This document shows, one piece after another, positions 1 through 10,035 of a DNA stretch of 64,000 bases. This DNA comes from Phymorhynchus buccinoides (taxonomy: Eukaryota; Mollusca; Gastropoda; Neogastropoda; Raphitomidae). The position numbers and the translations under genes are program-made. The stretch covers positions 17,579,557 to 17,643,556 of the forward strand of contig CM065706.1 of the NCBI GenBank assembly GCA_017654935.2. Reading direction: 5' to 3'. The notes below the pieces were generated by a model. It was given only the letters and a program-made list of their open reading frames with translations. It did no database searches and was not told where the DNA came from. Position 1 is the first letter of the stretch. Every line of letters begins with the position of its first letter.

Positions 1-318
1 CAACCCAATTTACATAAATTTGAATAACTTCCAAACTATTTAACATAAAACATATCATCACCAAACTACTTTCCGACCTGGGCCAACATAAGGGCTACAA
101 TATCCAGTAGTCAGTTTAGTGACGTGGCTTCCGGTTTTGGCTATTCCATGAGCCAAAAGAAAGCTGCACGTTCGCACGCTTCCCACCGTCAATCTGCCAC
201 CTCAGCAGCCTTCGAAGAGTTGCCACAGTCCTCTTCGGTGTACAGTGCTGGTCAGACCCGCTCTGTACGGATCCCAGGGTTGGAAATGAAAACCCTTGTA
301 AGCCCTTTCATTCTTCTT
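1..318. other. No recognised feature
   Basis: The stretch is AT-rich at first, then of mixed composition. A 67-codon open frame (124-327) has no recognisable motif, and I regard it as chance. Confidence 0.4.
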
Positions 319-516
319 TTATCTTGATTTCTGCTTTGTGTATTGGTTTGCAAATGGCTTTGTGAATAAGACAGGGCCTAATATGCTACCTTGGGGAATG
401 CCACTAAGGACCTTTACTAGAATGTTTTGCCAAGCAGCAAACACGTCCTCAGACCACGTTTTCTCTCTGGTCCGTTTCTCCTCCAGTAGATTTTCATTGG
501 ACTGAACAATAAACAC
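319..516 (-). mobile_element. Non-LTR retrotransposon reverse transcriptase remnant
   Basis: The minus strand reads LSGIPQGSILGPVLF at about 365-410. This is the G-[IV]-PQGS-x-LGP-x-LF block conserved in Jockey/CR1-type LINE reverse transcriptases. Only this block is recognisable; the flanking frame does not continue into the downstream FADD motif. It is a decayed fragment with no coding potential. Confidence 0.75.
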
Positions 517-767
517 CTATGGTAATAAAGGGAGGTCATTTAGTTATTCGCTAAGATGTGCTTTGGACATTGTTACTATAATTAGCATTGCTCATAAAAA
601 AACGTTTCGTGATTCTGATTAAAAAGAGTTAAAGACACTGCATCAGAATCACTTTTTTTTCTTTATCTTATGACAACATTTATTATTTTGATTATCAAAA
701 ACAAAAGTCCTCAACTCAACTAAGTGACTTTTTCACAATGCCAACTTTGTTTCATTCCATCCAGTAG

Positions 768-769
<2 letters not shown>
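517..769. other. AT-rich, no recognised feature
   Basis: AT-rich DNA with short A and T runs. No exon-like frame or repeat structure was seen. Confidence 0.4.

Positions 770-842
<73 letters not shown>
769..842. repeat. (AC)n microsatellite
   Basis: An uninterrupted AC dinucleotide tract of about 36 units. It creates the Cys/Val-rich shadow frames on the minus strand. Confidence 0.97.
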
Positions 843-845
<3 letters not shown>

Positions 846-1019
846 ACAAACACACAAGAAATATACACACAGACAAGACGTAAAGCATGCTTCTTGTTCC
901 ACTTTCGTAAAGCGAGAACAAACATTTCCCCTTTTCAAATGACAGTTGAAACACACTCCAAAAATTGCACTGGATAGTATCTTGGACGATATTCTTACCT
1001 TCCGCAAATTGACCAAATA

Positions 1020-1650
1020 AAATAGTTCCCCCACCTTCTGAAAGTTCTGTGCTAGCAACGTCCTCTAATCTATCACTCTCTGTGACTGCCTTTTCCTCCT
1101 TTTCTTACTTAGTTACTATCACCTACTATTTTTCTGACTTATTGGTCCATTATCCTGCCTTTTTTTCCAAAACCTAAAACAATAGGTGTAGAGTGGCACA
1201 GAGATTTTTCCTCTCACTTTGCACTAGGCTTGAACGTGGAGTCTATCGGACGAGACGATAAACCGAGGTCCTGTGTGCCCATGCACTTTGCACACGTTAA
1301 TCCCAGTGGCAACGAAAAAGTTGTCATTTGGTCAAAATGTACCCCCACCCCCACCCCTCCCCTTTCCTTCCTCATCAATCAAACAAAAATCGCATGCAAA
1401 AAATAAATAAATTGGGTGGCGCGCCTCTGGCTGCGATGCGCTCTCCAGGTGGGAGTAACCCCAATTTCACAGAGACGCATCTGTGACTATAAAGTACCTA
1501 ATACCTAATACCATAATTTTCTCCTTTGAGCTCCTCCAAAATCAGAAATTGTTGGCTGAATGCAGCGAGGAGACCGGTGAAACTGGACAAATATGTACTT
1601 CCCCGCATTATGTCCATATGGCCTGGGAACGCAGAAGAAGAAAACCTAGT
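1020..1650 (+). mobile_element. LINE 3'-end fragment, copy 1 (split by a SINE)
   Basis: 1020-1183 and 1514-1650 match 43915-44215 (+) and the reverse complement of 10545-10855. Shared landmarks are AGTTCCCCCACCTTCTG, CTGACTTATTGG, TTTGAGCTCCTC and the end GGCCTGGGAACGCAGAAGAA with a GAA-rich tail. Three dispersed copies sharing an A-rich 3' end suggest a non-LTR 3' untranslated region. A SINE (1184-1513) interrupts this copy, and the interruption is absent from the other two copies. Confidence 0.75.
1184..1513 (+). mobile_element. SINE body, truncated at the 5' end
   Basis: This matches the reverse complement of 22978-23300 over about 300 bp. Shared landmarks are CCTCTCACTTTGCACTAGG, GTTGTCATTTGGTCAAAATG, GGTGGCGCGCCTCTGGCTGC and a tail of ATACCTA repeats. 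The copy at 23 kb carries a tRNA-like head; here the head is missing. It is inserted into the older LINE 3' fragment at 1020-1650. Confidence 0.75.
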
Positions 1651-2111
1651 TGAAATACTCACTGCAGTCCACTTTCCAGGTGGTCCATGGCAACCACCAT
1701 GGCGTCAATGACTGAAAACTCAAGTCAAGGAAAACACATTACCAAAGCCTTCAAGGCTCACACAAATGATATCTAATCAACTCAGTCTAGCCTTCAGGAA
1801 TAACAGCTGCCTCTTCTGCTATCTGGAAGACTTAGTCGTGCGTAGATGCCTACCCTATTATTTTAATTTTGGGAACAAAAACCTTTAACATCCTAAATTT
1901 AGCACAATTTCCTAGAACATGACAAGAAAATGCAGCTTGCTTGGTATTAACATTGACCACTGCCAGATGTCGTTCATCTTACGCCGGTTCACAAGAACAA
2001 AATTCACAAAAAATGTACGAGTTAATCTTTTGTTATCTAACATAATGGACGTCCTTTTTGCATGTTTGGGGTCTTTTGGCAGTTTTCTTCTTTGGGGTAG
2101 AACATTTCACA
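1651..2111. other. No recognised feature
   Basis: Intergenic-looking sequence. The short open frames have no motifs. Confidence 0.4.
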
Positions 2112-3008
2112 TTAACCCTCTTATGCGGTGAACGTTCGGGAACGTTCAGAAAAAAATCGGATCATAAATGCCGAGAACGTTTGGGAGCGTACAGATTCCA
2201 TGTGGCGCTTCCATTTTGTTTCTATCACATGGCAGTCACGTGGGCGCTTCAGCCTCGCTTTCGCAATAGATTACACTTCCGTCCTGTTGCTTGCAATGGC
2301 TTCTAGGCCGATTGGTTTGAAAGATATGAATTTTTGAAAATTAGTGATCGACTTCGGCATTTTCGCGATTTTTCTAATATGGATGACGAACAGCTATGGC
2401 ATCCATTGACTGAGGAAAGCGATGAATAGTCGTATTTTTGTGAAAGAAGTGATGAGTAAGGAGTGTACTCTGACCTATTTCGGCAGCGAGCTTGTTTTTG
2501 TTCGATCAATGCGAATTTTTGAAGTCGTGTTACTGACATCGGCATTTTCCCGACTTCTACATCATGGATGATGAATCGTTATTGCATCCACTGAGTGATG
2601 ATAGCGATGAAAATTCCTTTTTTTGCGAAAGATAGGAATTATAAGATCGTGAATTGAAAGGGTAAGTGAATGATTTTGATCTACATTTCCATTTCAGTTG
2701 TCTTAGGCTTCACCCGTCTGCAAAAAGTAGGCAGTGAATGACTAGTGAATGCAGTTTGTGACTACACTTTGGCATTTTGATTTTTTTGGTGGAGCCATGC
2801 ATCCCTATAACATCTTGAAATTCATTTTGCAAATCAGATAGACATCTCGGCAACACATCCAAAACAAAAAAACAAAAAAAATCTGCTAGGGTATATTTTA
2901 TTTTATTATTTTTCTGACGCTACCCCCCCTTTTGTACGGAGTTACGTCCCTTGGGCTAGGATTTCAGAGGTAACTGAGCGCACAGAGCGTCAGGACTTAA
3001 AGGGTTAA
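2112..3008 (+). mobile_element. piggyBac-like element (decayed, ~0.9 kb)
   Basis: It is bounded by TTAA at both ends (2112-2115 and 3005-3008), with inward termini beginning CCCTCTTA and, on the other strand, CCCTTTAA. TTAA target duplication plus CCC-start termini is the piggyBac signature. Inside, two diverged tandem segments each encode an acidic start: MDDEQLWHPLTEESDE near 2380 and MDDESLLHPLSDDSDEN near 2563. These resemble the acidic N-termini of piggyBac transposases. Stops follow both, and no catalytic DDD core is visible, so the element is non-autonomous. Confidence 0.7.
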
Positions 3009-3325
3009 ACAGTCGGAATTGGCTCTCAGGTCACGCTGTGCCGCCATTTTCAAGCATACTACACAAAAAGGAAGTGATGTTGGGCACTCAAACTGTTCAA
3101 AATGGTTGCATCCACAATTTCGTCAGTTTCAAATTTATCTAACTGGCGATTAGTGATAACCGGAACAGGCGGGTAAAAATCGTATTTTTGGAACATCGCG
3201 ACCAAATTTCTAATTTTCCAGGACAAATATGGACACTTCGTGACGGCAGGCATCTCTGCCTCTACGACACACACGTACGTGCATACCTTACATATTACAC
3301 CTTAATGCCCAAAAGTCAAGGATAC
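3009..3325. other. XRCC5 intron 3 sequence (left part)
   Basis: This lies downstream (minus strand) of XRCC5 exon 3. No further Ku80 exon was recognised between here and position 1, so the next exon is probably outside the window. Confidence 0.5.
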
Positions 3326-3506
3326 AGTCTGCCGGGGAGTCCCCGGGCTGGACGTCGTGCACCATGCTCAGCAGGTCGAAGTCGGCCACGCCCAGGTGGC
3401 GCACGATGCTCACGTGCTCGTAGCTGTCCCCGTCCACCAGGGGGTTGTCCGTGTCCGCCGTGCCGAACAGGATCAGCGCCACCTCGTCCTTAGACTCAGA
3501 GAACAT
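3326..3506 (-). CDS. XRCC5: XRCC5 exon 3
   Basis: The exon is 181 nt (60 codons plus 1 nt) and opens after a CTCTCTCTCAG acceptor (3507 upward). It closes at GCAGACT|GTATCC, a weak but usable donor. It encodes the Ku80 vWA-like segment: SKDEVALILFGTADTDNPL, then YEHVSIVRHLGVADFDLL, then DVQPGDSPAD. These align with the vertebrate pattern DEIALVLFGTDGTDNPL / HRHLMLPDFDLL / IQPGSQQAD. The exon is strikingly GC-rich compared with its flanks. Its 5' end and acceptor are partly duplicated 95 bp upstream (see 3485-3680). Confidence 0.92.
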
Positions 3507-6500
3507 CTGAGAGAGAGAAACAAGGTGGCGAGTATTACGAGTGTACTCCCAGAAATCGTGAGTGTGAATCTGTGCTACTTGTCCTTCGACTCAGAAAACA
3601 TCTGAGAGGAAAACAACAATGTGGCGAGTCAAATAAGAGAACTCCCACTCCCAGAGATCGAGTAAATTTGATATTTCACATGCCTTTGATGGTGACATTT
3701 GTTTTATTTGCAGTAAATGCTTTTTGGCTCACTCACGAAGTGAGTCTATAGTATGATTGTTGTCTGCTGTGTGTCTGTGTGTATGTGTGTGTATGTGTAT
3801 GTGTGTGTGTGGGGGGTGGGTGGGGGGGGGGGGGGGTTGCGTCCATGGTCTAATCTCCAAACTTTAACATTGGCATTTTGTCGGGAAATAGAAGGCATAC
3901 ATTGTTCAAACTTTGCACACATATATATGTCTATGCAAGCTTTCAAACAATGATTTGAATAATTAAATACTTAAAACACTGTAAACAAGATAACAAACAG
4001 ATAACATTTTAGATTAGTGGGTTAGAGAGTATTCAACACGCAACATGAGTTAAGCTACTCATCAACACTGAAAGCCTCGATAGCTCATTGGTAGGGTGTC
4101 TGTCTGTCATGCCAAAGGTTCCGGGTCCGATTCTTGGCACGGGCACTTTAAAATTTTATTGGCAATCTTGTACTTTAGACACCCCCCTCAATCTTTGTTT
4201 GTTGTTGTCCCACTTGCTCCTGTTCAATTGAGCCTTGAAGGCTTTGCCTCTTGTTTTCTTTAGTCTCCTATTTTGGTTCTCTGTATTTTTTTAATTGTGC
4301 ATGTGCTTTATTAAGTTGTGATTCAGCATAGCGGGCACCTAGCAGTTACAGACAGTTTTGACCAGTCTGTTGGGTGGTCGGTTTACTGAGGTTCAACGTG
4401 ATAAGAAGAATTTCAACAATTTTCTGGGGAACATAGAGGTTGCTGGTCTCTGCATATTCCTTTATAAATTTTCTCTCAAACTAAAACCAAAGACAAATCT
4501 CTCTCAAAGCAAAATATAAAGCTTACTTCGCATATTTCTGGTAGCTCTCTTCTTCAGCGTAGACTGCTGCATGGCTTGGTGGCTCAGCAACCATGAGTAC
4601 ATTAACATGCCATGCCATTTTGATTAACTGAATTAAAGGACATCACAGTTGGGGCATCAGGGACAATTCCAGTGCCAATTTTCATTATGACAGGTTCAGT
4701 AGTTTCGACTCTATGGCCACACACAAAAATGCAGACAAAGGCACAGGCCCTAATTCCAAATCAAAGAACTATTCTACTCAATAAAAAGTGCTATGTAAAT
4801 GTTCATTTATTATGATTATACAACCTGGAATACAAAAAAGAAACCACACACACACACACAGAATCTCTTCTTCCAAATATCCAATATCAATCACAAAACA
4901 AAACAAAATACAAACTTATTATTGGTACAAATCGAAAACCTCAGAACCAGTACTGCAAGATAATTCCAAGGAGGTATGCCATGTGAAAAGATTGAGCGAG
5001 ATGTGGTTATGATTTGAGCATTTAAAACACCCACATCTATTGGACTCGTGAAGCATGCACATACTTTAGTCAAAGGCACTTAGCTTACGCAAAGACAGTG
5101 CACTTGGCTCCCAGCTTGAACGTGTTGTTGAAGCCATATCTGGCATCCATTCCTACCACTCACCCATTAGTATGCCTAGGTCCAGTGGGAGTGGCAGGTT
5201 CAGCAGGGCAATCAGCTACCATTCACCCTTTAGTATGCCTAGGTCCAGGGGGAGTGGCAGGTTCAGCAGGGCAATCAGCTACCATTCACCCTTTAGCATG
5301 CCTAGGTCCAGTGGGGAGTGGCAAGTTCAGCAGGGCAATCAGCTACCATTCACCCTTTAGCATGCCTAGGTCCAGGGGGAGTGGCAGGTTCAGCAGGGCA
5401 ATCAGCTACCATTCACCCTTTAGCATGCCTAGGTCCAGTGGGGAGTGGCAAGTTCAGCAGGGCAATCAGCTACCATTCACCCTTTAGCATGCCTAGGTCC
5501 AGTGGGAGTGGCAGGTTCAGCAGGGCAATCAGCTACCATTCACCCTTTAGCATGCCTAGGTCCAGGGGGAGTGGCAGGTTCAGCAGGGCAATCAGCTACC
5601 ATTCACCCATTAGCATGCCTAGGTCCAGTGGGAGTGGCAAGTTCAGCAGGGCAATCAGCTACCATTCACCCTTTAGCATGCCTAGGTCCAGGGGGGAGTG
5701 GCAGGTTCAGCAGGGCAATCAGCTACCATTCACCCTTTAGCATGCCTAGGTCCAGGGGGAGTGGCAGGTTCAGCAGGGCAATCAGCTACCATTCACCCTT
5801 TAGCATGCCTAGGTCCAGTGGGGAGTGGCAAGTTCAGCAGGGCAATCAGCTACCATTCACCCTTTAGCATGCCTAGGTCCAGTGGGGAGTGGCAAGTTCA
5901 GCAGGGCAATCAGCTACCATTCACCCTTTAGTATGCCTAGGTCCAGTGGGAGTGGCAGGTTCAGCAGGGCAATCAGCTACCATTCACCCTTTAGCATGCC
6001 TAGGTCCAGGGGGAGTGGCAGGTTCAGCAGGGCAATCAGCTACCATTCACCCATTAGTATGCCTAGGTCCAGGGGGAGTGGCAGGTTCAGCAGAGCAATC
6101 AGCTACCATTCACCCTTTAGCATGCCTAGGTCCAGTGGGGAGTGGCAGGTTCAGCAGGGCAATCAGCTACCATTCACCCTTTAGTATGCCTAGGTCCAGT
6201 GGGGAGTGGCAGGTTCAGCAGGGCAATCAGCTACCATTCACCCTTTAGCATGCCTAGGTCCAGGGGGAGTGGCAGGTTCAGCAGGGCAATCAGCTACCAT
6301 TCACCCTTTAGCATGCCTAGGTCCAGGGGGAGTGGCAGGTTCAGCAGGGCAATCAAACAGCTACCATTCACCCTTTAGTATGCCTAGGTCCAGGGGGAGT
6401 GGCAGGTTCAGCAGGGCAATCAGCTACCATTCACCCTTTAGTATGCCTAGGTCCAGGGGGAGTGGCAAGTTCAGCAGGGCAATCAGCTACCATTCACCCA

Positions 6501-9500
6501 TTAGTATGCCTAGGTCCAGGGGGAGTGGCAGGTTCAGCAGGGCAATCAAACAGCTACCATTCACCCTTTAGCATGCCTAGGTCCAGGGGGAGTGGCAGGT
6601 TCAGCAGGGCAATCAGCTACCATTCACCCATTAGTATGCCTAGGTCCAGGGGGAGTGGCAGGTTCAGCAGGGCAATCAGCTACCATTCACCCTTTAGTAT
6701 GCCTAGGTCCAGTGGGGAGTGGCAGGTTCAGCAGGGCAATCAGCTACCATTCACCCATTAGTATGCCTAGGTCCAGTGGGGAGTGGCAGGTTCAGCAGGG
6801 CAATCAGCTACCATTCACCCTTTAGCATGCCTAGGTCCAGTGGGGAGTGGCAGGTTCAGCAGGGCAATCAGCTACCATTCACCCTTTAGCATGCCTAGGT
6901 CCAGTGGGGAGTGGCAGGTTCAGCAGGGCAATCAGCTACCATTCACCCTTTAGCATGCCTAGGTCCAGGGGGAGTGGCAGGTTCAGCAGGGCAATCAGCT
7001 ACCATTCACCCTTTAGCATGCCTAGGTCCAGGGGGAGTGGCAGGTTCAGCAGGGCAATCAGCTACCATTCACCCTTTAGTATGCCTAGGTCCAGGGGGAG
7101 TGGCAGGTTCAGCAGGGCAATCAGCTACCATTCACCCTTTAGTATGCCTAGGTCCAGGGGGAGTGGCAAGTTCAGCAGGGCAATCAGCTACCATTCACCC
7201 TTTAGCATGCCTAGGTCCAGGGGGAGTGGCAGGTTCAGCAGGGCAATCAGCTACCATTCACCCTTTAGCATGCCTAGGTCCAGTGGGAGTGGCAGGTTCA
7301 GCAGGGCAATCAGCTACCATTCACCCATTAGTATGCCTAGGTCCAGGGGGAGTGGCAGGTTCAGCAGGGCAATCAGCTACCATTCACCCTTTAGTATGCC
7401 TAGGTCCAGTGGGGAGTGGCAGGTTCAGCAGGGCAATCAGCTACCATTCACCCTTTAGCATGCCTAGGTCCAGTGGGGAGTGGCAGGTTCAGCAGGGCAA
7501 TCAGCTACCATTCACCCTTTAGCATGCCTAGGTCCAGGGGGAGTGGCAGGTTCAGCAGGGCAATCAGCTACCATTCACCCTTTAGTATGCCTAGGTCCAG
7601 TGGGAGTGGCAAGTTCAGCAGGGCAATCAGCTACCATTCCAGGTCCAATCAGCTACCATTCACCCATTAGTATGCCTAGGTCCAGGGGGAGTGGCACGTC
7701 AACATGTGGCTTCACTCATACTACTACTGTAATATTTAATTTATAATATAAGTGTAAGCGGTCAAGGGTCAGGCATTGAGGCAATGATCAATCATTAATA
7801 AAAAGACGTCTTTTTAGGGATCAAACTGTATTGCGATTAAAATATTACAAGCACTTAAAAGTTCCCTTTTTTATCATAAAAAGTCAAACATAGTGTTAGG
7901 GGCAGGTAAGAAGGAATGGAAATGGAAGCCCACCGTTCACACTGACACTACAAGCGGTATGCTGACATGGCTTGCTACTTGGTTACCTTTCGCTGCAGGA
8001 TCATGGTGATGGCATCGATGGCCATCTGCAGACTGGTGGCCTCACCAGCGGGCGCACTGCCCATGGACGGACCGACGTCCAGAACGATGGCAATTGCCTC
8101 CTGAAAGATGTCAACATAAGTCACATTTAGTTCATTTTCATTCTCATTTCTATACAGGTTCATGTTGTTGTTGTTGTTGTCGTACCCTGGCTAAAACTGT
8201 AAAAGACTCCGGGGATCATCCCAACAGCTGAAGCACTTGAATACTATGGCACAAATGCACCAGCTAAGGATGAGAACATTACATGCATGACCGTTTTTTA
8301 TTATCCCACCACGTGGGCAGCCACACTCCAACTTCGGAGGATTTGGGAGACTGACGATGTAATGCTAGGAATTTGTTATGGCTAAAGACAATCCCCACAT
8401 AACTATGCAGAGCATAACACTTTGATGTAGCCTTGGTTTTCTAGCCTATGTCAATGTCAATTTGCCGTGTGCCTGCGACCTTGAATTTCACTGAGTTAAA
8501 TTTAGAGAGTTGAATTAGAAAGGTCAGCGTAACTCGGGCAGAACGAGTGCGGGCAAATTAGTAGTCTAATATGGAGAACGAACACTCGTGGCAAATGCCC
8601 TATTGGTCTGACACAGCCTTAAGCTAAGGCAACATTCTATACATAAAAGCCCACAAATACACCATTATACTTTTATAATTATAGTGATGCACTTCTTTTT
8701 TTTCAACAGTGGCTATTGTTACGGGATTGTTGTAACACTCAACCATGCTCAGGGATAGTAAGTAACTCTTGCTAGTCGAATGTTTTGTCAACAAACACAT
8801 TTTCTAATTTTGTATTTAACGCATCAAGGTTTCGCTACAATAAGGAATAGGGTTACGAACATAGAGTCAATGTCGGTAGGTTTTCAAGACACTTGCGCAC
8901 AATGTTTGCATCCAGTGACTGAGCCCCGTATCTGTAGCCTGGAGAAAGCGGGTTACGGACCCATAACCCCTGCTTCTGCCTTTATTTTTAACAGCACTTG
9001 GCTATTCTCTTTAACTATCTTAGTATCTGGATCTGGATGCATAGTTGATAGGGCCATCTTGCGGCATATCATCGGCGGAAAAGAAAACAAGATGGCAACA
9101 CCATGTAAACGTGCTCCCAGTACCATCAACACCCACACAATTATACATCCACACAGATCTCACCATACACATGAATAACGGCATAATCACTTGGACAGAC
9201 AGACAGACAGAAATTGACAGGGAGAGGAGGGAGGGAGGGAGCAAAAAAATGACAGTCAATTATATTAGTAACATTCATGAATACTTTATTATCTGTTGTA
9301 AAACAATAATAATAATAAAAATGGGAAAATAAATTGCATACCACTTGTAAATTTAGAATGATCTCCCTTGAATTTCATCAAATAAGACCTACTGATGAAA
9401 TTCAGGGGAGTTAATTTTGGACTATAATGTCATTGTGTATAAATTTGTTTAATAATTTCCTGTATTACTATTAGTACAACATTGTTTAGAAATAAGATAT

Positions 9501-9990
9501 TTTGCAACAAACTAGTATTAAGCAATGCCTATTCACTATTCAGTATACCTACTTTGGTTTAAATCCACCCATTGGCAATGGCATTATCTTTTAAATAATC
9601 AGTGGGGGGTTTTATATTCAAACATTTCTCACTGGGATTACGTTGATATGGCTTGTCATTCTGTGAATCTGACATGGTGTGCAGCATCTGCAAGGTCTAA
9701 GGAATTATTGTACCAAGTGTCATTATGATTGGTCAAGTGGTTTAGGCGCTATGGACTGGAACACATATTGACTACACACACCTTTAGACATACACAGACT
9801 GGACAACACACAGTCGTTCCCATCCTAATGTACCCCCGTTCTGTAAGAACTGGGAGTACAAAAAAAAAATTTTTTAAATAAAATAAACAAATATATTAAA
9901 TGTCTTAAACATTCGCTCACTTCCAGTGTACAAGTGGAAGGCCTCTGCGCTAAAAATAGATTTAACTGGTAACTTGTGTGTGTGTCTATC

Positions 9991-10035
<45 letters not shown>

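Noticed and set aside
720..1058. Cys/Val-rich 112-codon frame
   Set aside because: It is the (AC)n microsatellite in the reverse frame.
5147..7697. CRISPR-like array
   Set aside because: Units are directly joined with no unique spacers, the genome is eukaryotic, and the array lies in an XRCC5 intron.
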